DNA of 11,959 bases, from contig NZ_JALEXO010000191.1 in NCBI RefSeq assembly GCF_022780145.1, positions 1 through 11,959 on the forward strand, given 5' to 3'. This DNA is from Intestinibacter sp. GTDB lineage: Bacteria; Bacillota; Clostridia; Peptostreptococcales; Peptostreptococcaceae. Positions 1-6,000 of the stretch are shown piece after piece. Below the pieces are notes generated by a model. The model made no database searches and was not told the origin of the DNA. It saw only the letters and a program-made list of their open reading frames with translations. The translations under genes and the position numbers were made by a program. Positions within the stretch are counted from its first letter, which is position 1. Each line of letters begins with the position of its first letter.

Positions 1-140
<140 letters not shown>

Positions 141-143
<3 letters not shown>

Positions 144-157
144 AAGTTGCACTTTAT
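141..157 (-). repeat. Perfect 7-bp hairpin at the 16S 5' boundary
   Basis: The bases ATAAAGT-TGC-ACTTTAT form a perfect inverted repeat with a three-base loop. It straddles the predicted mature 5' end of the 16S RNA. In the precursor transcript it could fold locally and compete with, or mark, 5' end maturation. The hairpin is seen in the sequence; the processing role is an inference. Confidence 0.5.
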
Positions 158-290
158 ATCGCAATGTCCATTCGCTTCGCTCATGTCAATTGCTTAAAAT
201 AAAGCTTCCTGCTCAGACTAATCATTATCGAATATCTGGCTTGGTTTGTTGGTTTTAATTCGTGTGAATTAAAGTTTATTATTTAACCTA

Positions 291-311
291 CTATTTAATT
301 TTCAAAGTTCA
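291..311 (-). promoter_or_regulatory. boxA-like rRNA antitermination element
   Basis: On the minus strand this reads TGAACTTTGAAAATTAAATAG (the first ten bases at 302-311 are the core). It resembles the boxA of Firmicutes rRNA leaders (TGCTCTTTGAAAACTAAA), where NusB/NusE-type factors load to prevent premature termination. Its position, about 20 bases downstream of the P2 -10 box and before the 16S, fits. The assignment is by similarity only. Confidence 0.6.
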
Positions 312-332
312 TTTGCTCGTTTCAGCTTTATT

Positions 333-361
333 AGTTTAACAAAGTTTCAAAACCTTGTCAA
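333..361 (-). promoter_or_regulatory. rRNA promoter P2 (proximal)
   Basis: The -35 box is a perfect TTGACA (356-361), followed by an exact 17-base spacer and a -10 box TAAACT (333-338). Transcription would start near 326 and run into the leader and 16S. The perfect -35, weaker -10 and position directly upstream of boxA fit the proximal promoter of a tandem rRNA pair. Confidence 0.8.
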
Positions 362-426
362 CCATTTTTTTAAGAAGTTTTTTATAACTTTCTTAAATCT
401 TTGCCCCTCTCTCAAGGACAAGTAAT

Positions 427-455
427 ATAATACCACCATGAAATCTATTCGTCAA
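427..455 (-). promoter_or_regulatory. rRNA promoter P1 (distal) with A/T-rich UP-like tract
   Basis: The -35 box is TTGACG (450-455), the spacer is 17 bases and the -10 box is TATTAT (427-432), so transcription would start near 420. Immediately upstream (about 456-480) is a nearly pure A/T tract that on the minus strand is A-rich, as in UP elements contacted by the RNA polymerase alpha subunit. It lies 94 bases upstream of P2. The rest of the spacer to 558 is AT-rich and presumably also carries the promoter of the divergent small gene, although I could not place clear boxes for it. Confidence 0.8.
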
Positions 456-558
456 TACTTTTTTTATATTTTTTTTAATATATTAAAACTTTATGTATAT
501 ATAACTAAAAATACAGCATAATAAGAATAATCCATTATTTTAAAGAAGGGTGATTCAT

Positions 559-750
559 ATGTACGATTTCGAAAGTGTAAAAAACTTATACGAAGATGGC
601 TATAGATGTATATACTATAACGCTGAAGAAGATAATCCCTTAGTCTATCTGAAGAACTTCGATAATGAAGACTCTAAGGAAATTCAATTTGAAGATCAGA
701 CTCAATTTATGCAATTTAAAGATTATTTAAATACTCTTAGATCACAATAA
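559..750 (+). CDS. Small acidic protein of unknown function, 63 aa
   Basis: I do not recognise a family. The ATG at 559 is preferred over a GTG at 550 because a ribosome binding site (AAGAAGGG, 543-550) sits eight bases before the ATG and covers the GTG. The product is 63 residues, strongly acidic (14 Asp/Glu against 6 Lys/Arg) and rich in aromatics (7 Tyr, 5 Phe), with no membrane segment, signal peptide or Cys/His metal site. Alternating hydrophobic and polar stretches such as YRCIYYN and PLVYLKNF suggest a small beta-containing soluble fold. It is transcribed away from the rRNA operon and ends before an AT-only terminator-like hairpin. Good Shine-Dalgarno, codon use like its neighbours and a clean stop make it a credible gene; function is unknown. 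Confidence 0.8.
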   Translation: MYDFESVKNLYEDGYRCIYYNAEEDNPLVYLKNFDNEDSKEIQFEDQTQFMQFKDYLNTLRSQ

Positions 751-765
751 ATCTTCCATTTGTAT

Positions 766-804
766 AAATTATATATCTTTTTCAAAAAATATATATAATT
801 TTTT
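766..804 (+). terminator. AT-only terminator-like hairpin after the 63-aa gene
   Basis: AAATTATATAT (766-776) pairs perfectly with ATATATAATTT (791-801) and is followed by a run of T to 804. The stem has no G-C pairs, so it would be a weak terminator alone; the stronger hairpin at 819-843 lies just beyond. Confidence 0.45.
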
Positions 805-818
805 ATTAATAAAACTCT

Positions 819-843
819 AATAGGGAGTATAAAACTCCCTATT
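819..843. terminator. Shared terminator hairpin between convergent small genes
   Basis: AATAGGGAGT (819-828) and ACTCCCTATT (834-843) form a perfect 10-bp stem with a five-base loop. It lies between the + strand gene ending at 750 and the - strand gene ending at 839, so it can serve both directions. The U-tracts are short on both sides (ATTTTG on +, AGAGTTTTA on -). The TAG stop of the minus-strand gene is inside the stem. Confidence 0.7.
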
Positions 844-958
844 TTGATGTCACTATTTGTTTAATAAGAGCTATAAGCTCATTTCTATCTACTTCTAACT
901 GTTTCTTTTTGTCTTTATAATCTTGAATGTTAACAACTTTTGCCTTAGTTTCTTTCAT
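839..958 (-). CDS. Very small basic protein of unknown function, 39 aa
   Basis: On the minus strand an ATG at 958 is preceded by a good ribosome binding site (AGGAAGTG, 965-972) six bases away and opens a 39-codon frame ending in TAG at 839. The product begins MKETKAKVVNIQDYKDKKKQ and continues with a likely amphipathic helix LEVDRNELIALIKQIVTSK. It is basic overall (10 Lys/Arg, 6 Asp/Glu), without Cys and without a hydrophobic stretch long enough for a membrane span. Its stop codon is buried in the terminator stem at 819-843. I recognise no family. The ribosome binding site, the terminator exactly at its stop and a possible promoter upstream argue for a real gene; short length argues for caution. 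Confidence 0.65.
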   Translation of the reverse strand: MKETKAKVVNIQDYKDKKKQLEVDRNELIALIKQIVTSK

Positions 959-1012
959 AAAATTCACTTCCTAATATAAATTATTAACTTATTTATAGAT
1001 ATTCTATACTAA

Positions 1013-1041
1013 GTTATAATTTCCTTCATTTTTTAATACAA
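1013..1041 (-). promoter_or_regulatory. Possible promoter for the 39-aa gene
   Basis: On the minus strand a TATAAC -10 box (1013-1018) follows TTGTAT (1036-1041) after a 17-base spacer. The -10 is good and the -35 matches only at its first three bases. Start of transcription would be near 1006, giving a leader of about 50 bases. Confidence 0.35.
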
Positions 1042-1059
1042 ATTTCTAACAAATTACTT

Positions 1060-1084
1060 AAAAAAATGTATTTTTTTTAATACA
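1060..1084 (-). terminator. Possible terminator for the S41 peptidase gene
   Basis: On the minus strand TGTATT (1079-1084) pairs with AATACA (1067-1072) across a six-base A loop and is followed by seven T (1066-1060). The 6-bp stem is weak, with one G-C pair. It is about 95 bases past the peptidase stop; a second AT-only hairpin lies at about 1112-1136. Confidence 0.4.
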
Positions 1085-1177
1085 ATAACAAAAGAAATCA
1101 AAAACACCCTAAAAATATTCAATTAAAATATTTTTTTAATTTATTTTTCATCCAAAATATAAATACAACTTTAAACA

Positions 1178-2311
1178 TTACTCTTTATTCTTAATATACT
1201 CTATCGCTTTACTAAGTTGTTTATTTTTATCTTTTTCTTCTATATTAGGTTTAATACCTTGTTTGTTTATATAATCTCCATTTGGAGTATAATATTGAGC
1301 TGTAGTCAATTTATAACCTGTTCCATCCTTAAATTCTTTTACACTTTGAACAAGACCCTTTCCATAGCTAGTTGTCCCTACTGCTATACCTGCTTTATTG
1401 TCTACTATAGCTGCTGTCAAAATTTCTGAAGCCGAAGCACTATTTTCATTTATTAATACTACTATAGGCAAGTCAATCTTATTTGCATCAGATTTATAAT
1501 ATTGAGTATCTCCCTTATTATCCTTAGTATATACGATTGTTCCTTTTCCTAATAAATCATCTGCTATATCTACACATACATCTAATAATCCTCCTGGATT
1601 ATCTCTAAGGTCTATTATTAGTGATTTTACATTCTTCTTTTGTAAAGAGCTCATATGCTCTTTAAATTCATTATATGTATTTTTGTCAAATGAAGTTATT
1701 TGTATATAACCTATATTATCTTCTTTCACTTCACTTTTAACACTTTCAACTATTATTTCTTCTCTCTTAACTGTTACATCAAACTTTTTATCGCCTCTTT
1801 GAATAGTTAAAACTACTGATGTACCGGCTTTTCCTTTTATCTTACTAGACGCTTTGGTAGATTCTGATGCCTTTACTTGTTCTCCATCTACTTTTAAAAT
1901 GATATCTCCTGCTTTTAAACCACTTTTCTCTGCTGGATAATTTTTTATTACTGATTGGACAACTATATTATCTTTATCATTGCCAGTCATATAAATTCCT
2001 ATACCTGTAAAAGAGCCTTGTGTTTGCTCTTTTAATAAAGCAAATTCTTCTTCTGTATAATATTCTGAATAAGGATCATTTAATGCTTGTATTAGTCCTT
2101 TTTCAGCTCCTAATATCAATTTATCCTCATCTACATCCTGATAATAATCACTTTCTACAATATTTTCTAGAGCCATTAATTTTTGATATTTTTCATATAG
2201 ATCTCTAGATATAAATACTCCGTTTAACAGAAAAATTTGAACTAAATTTGTACAAATTACCGTTACAATAACTATAATTATAGCTCCTATAAACAACTTC
2301 TTCTTTGACAT
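1178..2311 (-). CDS. ctpA: S41 family carboxyl-terminal processing peptidase (CtpA/CtpB type)
   Basis: A membrane-anchored serine peptidase acting outside the cytoplasmic membrane, 377 residues. Residues 6-32 form one uncleaved-looking membrane anchor. An N-terminal helical part follows, then a PDZ domain at about 95-180 containing the substrate-groove segment SFTGIGIYM and the AEKSGLKAGDIILKVDG motif. The protease core follows at about 197-350. Catalytic residues by comparison with B. subtilis CtpB are Ser293 in SASASE, Lys318 in SYGKGLVQ (the usual 25-residue gap) and Gln322. The DLRDNPGGLLD core motif is present. The start has a GGAGAGG site eight bases upstream. In Firmicutes such proteases cut signalling proteins during sporulation or trim envelope proteins; the substrate here is unknown. 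It is divergent from the cyclo-ligase gene. Confidence 0.95.
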   Translation of the reverse strand: MSKKKLFIGAIIIVIVTVICTNLVQIFLLNGVFISRDLYEKYQKLMALENIVESDYYQDVDEDKLILGAEKGLIQALNDPYSEYYTEEEFALLKEQTQGSFTGIGIYMTGNDKDNIVVQSVIKNYPAEKSGLKAGDIILKVDGEQVKASESTKASSKIKGKAGTSVVLTIQRGDKKFDVTVKREEIIVESVKSEVKEDNIGYIQITSFDKNTYNEFKEHMSSLQKKNVKSLIIDLRDNPGGLLDVCVDIADDLLGKGTIVYTKDNKGDTQYYKSDANKIDLPIVVLINENSASASEILTAAIVDNKAGIAVGTTSYGKGLVQSVKEFKDGTGYKLTTAQYYTPNGDYINKQGIKPNIEEKDKNKQLSKAIEYIKNKE

Positions 2312-2481
2312 ACTTCCTACCTCTCCTTTTAAATAAACTATTACTATTATATGATAATTTACCCTTTTTATTACTATTTACTAAATTTGTTGATTTAAAG
2401 TAACAAATTATATTAAAATTTATAGTAAGGATATTAATTATATCTTCAATATTATACCATATATATAAAGGGGTAGATTTT
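2312..2481. promoter_or_regulatory. Divergent intergenic region between peptidase and cyclo-ligase genes
   Basis: Both genes must be transcribed from here. On the minus strand a perfect TATAAT lies at 2346-2351, without a recognisable -35. On the plus strand the best pair is TTGTTG (2387-2392), a 16-base spacer and TATATT (2409-2414), which is weak. No 6S-like RNA or other structured leader is evident. Confidence 0.3.
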
Positions 2482-3051
2482 ATGAAAACAGAATTTAGAA
2501 AAAAAGTAATTGCAGCAAGAATGGCAAAGGATAAAGAATTTATTGAAAAAAACTCAGATATAATCACAGAAAAATTACTTCAAATGGACTGTGTAAAAAA
2601 TGCTCAAAATATCATGCTTTATTTAGATTTCAAAAATGAAGTTGCTACTGACCATTTAATCAATAAATTAATATCTCTTAGAAAAACAGTAACATCTCCT
2701 ATAACTATCGTGGAAGATAGACTTTTGATACCTGCTCAAATAACTGATTTAGAAACAGGAATCAAAATCGGAGCCTACAATATAAGAGAGCCTAAACCTG
2801 ATGCTCCTACTCTAGATGTTAAAGACCTAGATTTAGTTATAGTTCCAGCATCTGCTTATAGTGAAGATTGCTATAGATTAGGATATGGTGGAGGATACTA
2901 CGATAGATTTATAGAAAAATTAAGAGATGATGCTGTTACTGTAGGTATCGCTTTTGATTTACAAATTTTCCCTGAAGTACCTAAGGAAGATCACGATGCT
3001 CAACTTGACTATGTAGTAACTGAGACTAGAATATTAACACCTAATAAATAA
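2482..3051 (+). CDS. ygfA: 5-formyltetrahydrofolate cyclo-ligase
   Basis: This cytoplasmic enzyme (MTHFS, EC 6.3.3.2) uses ATP to convert 5-formyltetrahydrofolate, a dead-end and inhibitory folate, back to 5,10-methenyltetrahydrofolate. The 189-residue length is normal for the family. The N-terminus KTEFRKKVIAAR matches the usual basic helix, residues 101-105 carry the IREP element, and the diagnostic LGYGGGYYDRF phosphate and folate binding loop is at 133-143. It is followed by the conserved HDAQLDYVVTE C-terminal motif at 171-181. The ATG at 2482 has AAGGGG (2468-2473) eight bases upstream. The gene stands alone on the plus strand, with its own terminator, between two minus-strand genes. 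Also called yqgN in Bacillus. Confidence 0.95.
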   Translation: MKTEFRKKVIAARMAKDKEFIEKNSDIITEKLLQMDCVKNAQNIMLYLDFKNEVATDHLINKLISLRKTVTSPITIVEDRLLIPAQITDLETGIKIGAYNIREPKPDAPTLDVKDLDLVIVPASAYSEDCYRLGYGGGYYDRFIEKLRDDAVTVGIAFDLQIFPEVPKEDHDAQLDYVVTETRILTPNK

Positions 3052-3061
3052 TAGCTTTTTT

Positions 3062-3103
3062 AAGAGAATGATATTAAATTTAAATATATTCATTCTCTTT
3101 TTA
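3062..3103 (+). terminator. Rho-independent terminator after the cyclo-ligase gene
   Basis: AAGAGAATGA (3062-3071) pairs perfectly with TCATTCTCTT (3090-3099) and is followed by TTTATTTT. It begins 11 bases after the stop codon. The loop is 18 bases and AT-only. No T-run follows on the minus strand, so it serves the plus strand. Confidence 0.85.
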
Positions 3104-3126
3104 TTTTGATTATACCTTTTTTAATT

Positions 3127-3567
3127 TTATTTATTTTTATTATTATCTATGTATTTTTTATCAAGCTCGACTTTATCCGGCAAAGATTTCATATTCGTCT
3201 CCAAAACTATAAAAGGATAAGCATTTTCTTTTTCTTTATATATAACCTCTACCTTCATAACTTGTTTGCCATCCTTGTTTTGGACACTTATTTTATTTAC
3301 ATCTATACCATAATCGTCATTTTGTCCCCTTGTCACTATTACATAAACTTTATCATCTATCATAATAGTCAAAGCTCTCTCTTGGTCTACATAATCATCC
3401 ATAACATCGATTATTTTATCAGGAATAGAATCCCTTTGAACTAATACATAATCTATAGACTTTACATCCTCTATAAACATTTTTGGCAAAACTATAAATC
3501 CTGCTAATACAAATACAATTAAAAAAATGCCATAAATCATACCTTTCATATTAAATTTAACATTCAA
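3127..3567 (-). CDS. Membrane-anchored protein with PrcB-like C-terminal domain
   Basis: A 146-residue protein with a short cytoplasmic N-terminus, one membrane segment at about 9-28 and an extracytoplasmic part. Residues about 72-124 resemble the PrcB C-terminal fold: VYVIVTRGQNDDYGIDVNKI, then a KVEVIYKEKE strand pair, ending AYPFIVLET like the TYPYVVV strand of that family. PrcB was described as an accessory subunit of a spirochaete protease complex, so the name suggests a protease partner, but the match here is by eye and modest. Translation starts at TTG (3567): GGAGGTG lies at the right distance upstream, and the first in-frame ATG is 18 bases further in. It lies 560 bases from the S41 peptidase gene, separated by the opposite-strand cyclo-ligase gene. 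A charged Lys/Asn-rich tail ends the protein. Confidence 0.75.
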   Translation of the reverse strand: MNVKFNMKGMIYGIFLIVFVLAGFIVLPKMFIEDVKSIDYVLVQRDSIPDKIIDVMDDYVDQERALTIMIDDKVYVIVTRGQNDDYGIDVNKISVQNKDGKQVMKVEVIYKEKENAYPFIVLETNMKSLPDKVELDKKYIDNNKNK

Positions 3568-3573
3568 CTATAA

Positions 3574-3580
3574 CACCTCC
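3574..3580 (-). promoter_or_regulatory. Ribosome binding site fixing a TTG start
   Basis: GGAGGTG on the minus strand, with GGAGG eight bases before the TTG at 3567. The alternative ATG at codon 7 would be 26 bases away, so TTG is the likely start of the PrcB-like gene. Confidence 0.75.
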
Positions 3581-3597
3581 ATATATTTAAATATATG
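3580..3597. repeat. 18-bp perfect palindrome upstream of the PrcB-like gene
   Basis: CATATATTTAAATATATG is an exact 18-base palindrome whose left edge shares one base with the ribosome binding site at 3574-3580. It could be a protein-binding site or a leader hairpin affecting ribosome access. In such AT-rich DNA it may also be chance. Confidence 0.4.
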
Positions 3598-3631
3598 AGT
3601 GTTAATTTTTTCCTATTCTAAATTTTTAAAT

Positions 3632-3679
3632 AAAAAAACTGATTATATAGAAATATATTTTTTCTTAAAATATAATCAG
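3632..3679 (-). terminator. Rho-independent terminator of the transketolase operon
   Basis: On the minus strand CTGATTATAT (3670-3679) pairs with ATATAATCAG (3639-3648) over a 21-base loop and is followed by seven T (3638-3632). It starts about 45 bases past the stop of the C-terminal transketolase subunit gene. Confidence 0.8.
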
Positions 3680-3723
3680 CTTTGATTTTATTAATATTCA
3701 TTTTTTTAGGTTTTATTTTAAAA

Positions 3724-4662
3724 TTATTGTTTTGTTTGTATAGCTTCTTTTACTTTATTAATAATATTCTCTACAGTTAAACCATATTCCTCCATTAATT
3801 GTTTTGGTTTTCCAGATTGTCCAAAAACATCGTTTATGCCTATTTTTTTGACTAAAACTGGATAGTTTTCTGATACAACATCGCTTACAGCACTTCCCAA
3901 GCCTCCAATTACACTGTGTTCTTCAACAGTGACAATTGCACCTGTTTTTTTAGCAGATTCTATAATCACTTCTTTATCTATAGGTTTTATTGTAGACATG
4001 TTTATTACTCTAACATTTATGCCTTCTTCTTTTAATAATTTGCTTGCGTTAATAGCTTCGTTTACCATCATTCCACAAGCTATTATAGTTGCATCTGAAC
4101 CTTCTCTAAGAATTACACCTTTTCCTATTTCAAAATCGTAATCTTCACCAAATATTTGAGGTACTGCACTTCTTCCCAATCTAACATATACTGGTCCATT
4201 GTATTTAACTATTTCAAATATCATTTTTTCTGTTTCAATAGCATCACATGGAACTAACACTGTCATATTAGGTATAGATCTCATTATTGCTATATCCTCT
4301 ACACTTTGATGTGATGCACCATCTTCGCCTACACTTATACCTGCATGTGTAGCGCATATTTTTACATTTAAATTTGGATAACAAACAGAATTTCTTATTA
4401 TTTCAAATCCTCTACCTGTAGCAAACATCGCAAATGTACTCGCAAAAGGTATTTTGCCCGCTGTTGCTAAACCACAAGCAGCTCCGATTAGATTTTGTTC
4501 TGCTATACCCATATTAAAAAATCTTGTTGGAAACGTTTTTGCAAACTCGCTTGTTTTTGTAGATTTAGATAAATCAGCATCTAAAACTACTACATCCCCT
4601 CTTAAATCGCCTAATTTAACTAGAGCTTTTCCATAAGCCTCTCTTGTTGCTATATTACTCAC
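3724..4662 (-). CDS. tktB: Transketolase, C-terminal subunit
   Basis: This is the pyrimidine-binding and C-terminal half of a split transketolase, which moves two-carbon ketol units between sugar phosphates in the non-oxidative pentose phosphate pathway together with the N-terminal subunit. From a GTG start at 4662 it has 312 residues. The PYR domain includes DADLSKSTKT, the GIAEQN motif whose Glu55 should activate the thiamine diphosphate cofactor, and the ATHAGISVGEDGASHQ segment at about 104-119. The C-terminal domain includes VEEHSVIGGLGSAV and the FGQSGKP element. The frame also has a GTG at 4671, but that codon overlaps the GGGAGGTG ribosome binding site; the GTG at 4662 lies eight bases from GGAGG and is the better start. 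It overlaps the upstream subunit by eight bases, implying coupled translation and equal amounts. Confidence 0.94.
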   Translation of the reverse strand: MSNIATREAYGKALVKLGDLRGDVVVLDADLSKSTKTSEFAKTFPTRFFNMGIAEQNLIGAACGLATAGKIPFASTFAMFATGRGFEIIRNSVCYPNLNVKICATHAGISVGEDGASHQSVEDIAIMRSIPNMTVLVPCDAIETEKMIFEIVKYNGPVYVRLGRSAVPQIFGEDYDFEIGKGVILREGSDATIIACGMMVNEAINASKLLKEEGINVRVINMSTIKPIDKEVIIESAKKTGAIVTVEEHSVIGGLGSAVSDVVSENYPVLVKKIGINDVFGQSGKPKQLMEEYGLTVENIINKVKEAIQTKQ

Positions 4663-5482
4663 GGCAAGCACCTCCCAAATCTAATAAAGCCTGTTGTAAA
4701 TCTGAATCACTTGGAGCACTTCCATGCCATTTAGCTTCATTTTCCATAAAAGAAATTCCTTTACCTTTTATAGTTTTAGCAATTATCATAGTTGGTTTAC
4801 CTACTGTAGCTTTTGCTATGTCTAAAGCTGCAAATATTTGATCGTAATCATGACCATCTATTGTTATTACATTCCAACCAAAAGATTTAAATTTTCCTTC
4901 TACTGGATTTACATTCATAACAGTTTCTATATTTCCGTCTATTTGAAGGCCATTATAGTCTAGAAATGCAATTAAATTATCAAGCTTATAATGAGATGCG
5001 CTCATAGCCGCTTCCCATACTATACCTTCTTGTATTTCGCCATCACCTAATAATACATAGACATTCCATGGTGCGTTATCTAGTTTAGAAGCCATAGCCA
5101 TACCACAAGCCACTGAAAATCCTTGTCCCAAAGATCCTGTAGACATCTCTACTCCTGGAATTTTATTCATATCGGGATGCCCCTGTAGCATAGATCCAAA
5201 CTTCCTAAATCCATCTAATTCTTCTCTATCAAAATATCCTCTTTCTGCCAAAGTCGCATATAAAACTGGTGCAGCATGTCCCTTAGATAAAATAAATCTA
5301 TCTCTATCTTCCATTTTAGGATTTGTTGGATCGATGTTCATCTCATCAAAATACAACGCTGTTAAAATTTCAACAGCCGATAAAGATCCTCCTGGATGTC
5401 CAGATTTCGCTTTGTGTATCATAGTTACTATTTCTTTTCTGATGATACTTGCAATCTCATTTAATCCCTTATGGTCTCTCAT
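4655..5482 (-). CDS. tktA: Transketolase, N-terminal subunit
   Basis: The thiamine diphosphate-binding half of the two-gene transketolase, 275 residues, forming the active enzyme with the downstream subunit. Visible motifs are SGHPGGSLS (27-35), LSKGHAAPVLY (65-75), GHPD (101-104), the STGSLGQG loop (114-121) and the cofactor motif starting GDGEIQEG (147-154) and closing at DYNGLQID (175-182), which binds the Mg-diphosphate. The segment IKGKGISFMENEAKWHG (238-254) is typical for the family. The ATG at 5482 has TAGGAGGT seven bases upstream. Single-chain transketolases are about 660 residues; the two halves here total 587, the normal size for the split form of many anaerobes and archaea. It is the first gene of its operon, with a promoter at 5550-5578. 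Confidence 0.94.
   Translation of the reverse strand: MRDHKGLNEIASIIRKEIVTMIHKAKSGHPGGSLSAVEILTALYFDEMNIDPTNPKMEDRDRFILSKGHAAPVLYATLAERGYFDREELDGFRKFGSMLQGHPDMNKIPGVEMSTGSLGQGFSVACGMAMASKLDNAPWNVYVLLGDGEIQEGIVWEAAMSASHYKLDNLIAFLDYNGLQIDGNIETVMNVNPVEGKFKSFGWNVITIDGHDYDQIFAALDIAKATVGKPTMIIAKTIKGKGISFMENEAKWHGSAPSDSDLQQALLDLGGACRE
4669..4676 (-). promoter_or_regulatory. Ribosome binding site fixing a GTG start inside the transketolase overlap
   Basis: GGGAGGTG on the minus strand, within the last codons of the N-terminal subunit. It places the start at GTG 4662, not at the GTG at 4671 that is part of the site itself. Confidence 0.75.
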
Positions 5483-5549
5483 GCGATTTACCTCCTAATT
5501 TTAAAACTGATATCATTATATAATACTATTATAGTACCAATTCCTTCTT

Positions 5550-5578
5550 ATTATATCATTATTAAAATTATTTTTTAA
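5550..5578 (-). promoter_or_regulatory. Promoter of the transketolase operon (extended -10)
   Basis: On the minus strand TTAAAA (5573-5578), a 17-base spacer and a perfect TATAAT (5550-5555), preceded by TGA to give an extended -10 (TGNTATAAT). Transcription would start near 5543, about 60 bases before the ATG. Two further TATAAT boxes lie downstream, one inside a 13-base inverted repeat (5524-5536), but neither has a -35. Confidence 0.55.
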
Positions 5579-5598
5579 TGTTTATATTTTTATATAAC

Positions 5599-5636
5599 AA
5601 AAAAGACTATTGAAAATATACAATCAATAGTCTTTT
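5599..5636 (-). terminator. Rho-independent terminator of the EndoAI/EndoA operon
   Basis: On the minus strand AAAAGACTATTG (5625-5636) pairs perfectly with CAATAGTCTTTT (5601-5612), a 12-bp stem with a 12-base loop, and the T-run continues to 5599. The TAA stop of the toxin gene lies at the foot of the stem. It separates this operon from the transketolase promoter. Confidence 0.85.
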
Positions 5637-6000
5637 AGATATTAAATAAGCCCAAGCTTATTTGAAGGCTATTATCTATTTTTAGCATCATACTCTTATC
5701 TAGACAACCTATTTTTTCTCTAAGCCTCTTCTTATCAATCGTTCTAATCTGCTCTAAGAGGATAACAGAATCTTTATTTAATCCATACTCGTTGGCAGCT
5801 ATTTCAATGTGTGTAGGCAATTTAGCTTTGTTGATTTGCGATGTTATTGCCGCCACTATTACAGTAGGACTGTATTTGTTGCCGATATTGTTTTGAATTA
5901 TTAAAACCGGTCTAACTCCTCCCTGTTCCGAGCCAACTACAGGACTTAAATCAGCATAATATAAATCTCCTCGTCTTATCTCAGAGTTGAGATTACTCAA
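5635..6000 (-). CDS. ndoA: EndoA (MazF/PemK family) mRNA endoribonuclease toxin
   Basis: The toxin of a type II toxin-antitoxin pair; the B. subtilis homologue EndoA cuts single-stranded RNA at UACAU and is held in check by EndoAI. The 121-residue protein is very close in sequence to EndoA by eye: RRGDLYYADLSPVVGSEQGG, RPVLIIQN, SPTVIVAAIT and DSVILLEQIRTIDK are nearly identical. By alignment the catalytic pair is Arg30 and Thr53, equal to Arg25 and Thr48 of EndoA, so it looks active. The start is TTG at 6000; no ATG or GTG lies nearby in frame. AAGGAG (6013-6018) is 12 bases upstream, a long spacing that suggests weak or coupled initiation. The TTG overlaps the antitoxin stop by eight bases (TTGAGTAA). 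Confidence 0.96.
   Translation of the reverse strand: MSNLNSEIRRGDLYYADLSPVVGSEQGGVRPVLIIQNNIGNKYSPTVIVAAITSQINKAKLPTHIEIAANEYGLNKDSVILLEQIRTIDKKRLREKIGCLDKSMMLKIDNSLQISLGLFNI

Larger units (their letters stand above)
144..419 (-). other. rRNA operon leader region
   Basis: This gene-free stretch upstream of the 16S holds the transcribed leader. Visible structure: an imperfect stem at 161-193 (GCAAT pairs with ATTGC, then a 3x3 internal loop, then CAT with ATG), a perfect 8-bp stem with a four-base loop at 254-273 (TTTAATTC / GAATTAAA), and a boxA-like element at 302-311. Promoter P2 lies within it at 333-361. Beyond P2, between 366 and 397, lies another imperfect AT-rich inverted repeat. No open reading frame here looks real. 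Confidence 0.7.

Noticed and set aside
1112..1136. AT-only hairpin followed by a T-run on the plus strand
   Set aside because: No plus-strand gene ends nearby and the stem has no G-C pairs, so it is probably composition. It might act as a weak second terminator for the minus-strand peptidase gene.
2312..2481. 6S RNA next to the 5-formyltetrahydrofolate cyclo-ligase gene, as in many proteobacteria
   Set aside because: The gap is only 170 bases, holds promoters for two divergent genes, and shows no long imperfect rod with a central bubble.
2205..2567. 120-aa frame on the minus strand
   Set aside because: It spans the divergent intergenic region and is antisense to the start of the cyclo-ligase gene while overlapping the peptidase start. 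No ribosome binding site and low-complexity Asn/Ser/Ile content.
3106..3444. Hydrophobic 112-aa frame on the plus strand
   Set aside because: It is antisense to the PrcB-like gene and overlaps the preceding terminator. Its Ile/Tyr/Phe-rich composition is what AT-rich antisense DNA gives, and there is no ribosome binding site.
5483..5598. TPP riboswitch upstream of the thiamine-dependent transketolase
   Set aside because: The predicted leader is only about 60 bases and lacks the CUGAGA and ACCUGA-type conserved segments. A plain extended -10 promoter explains the region.
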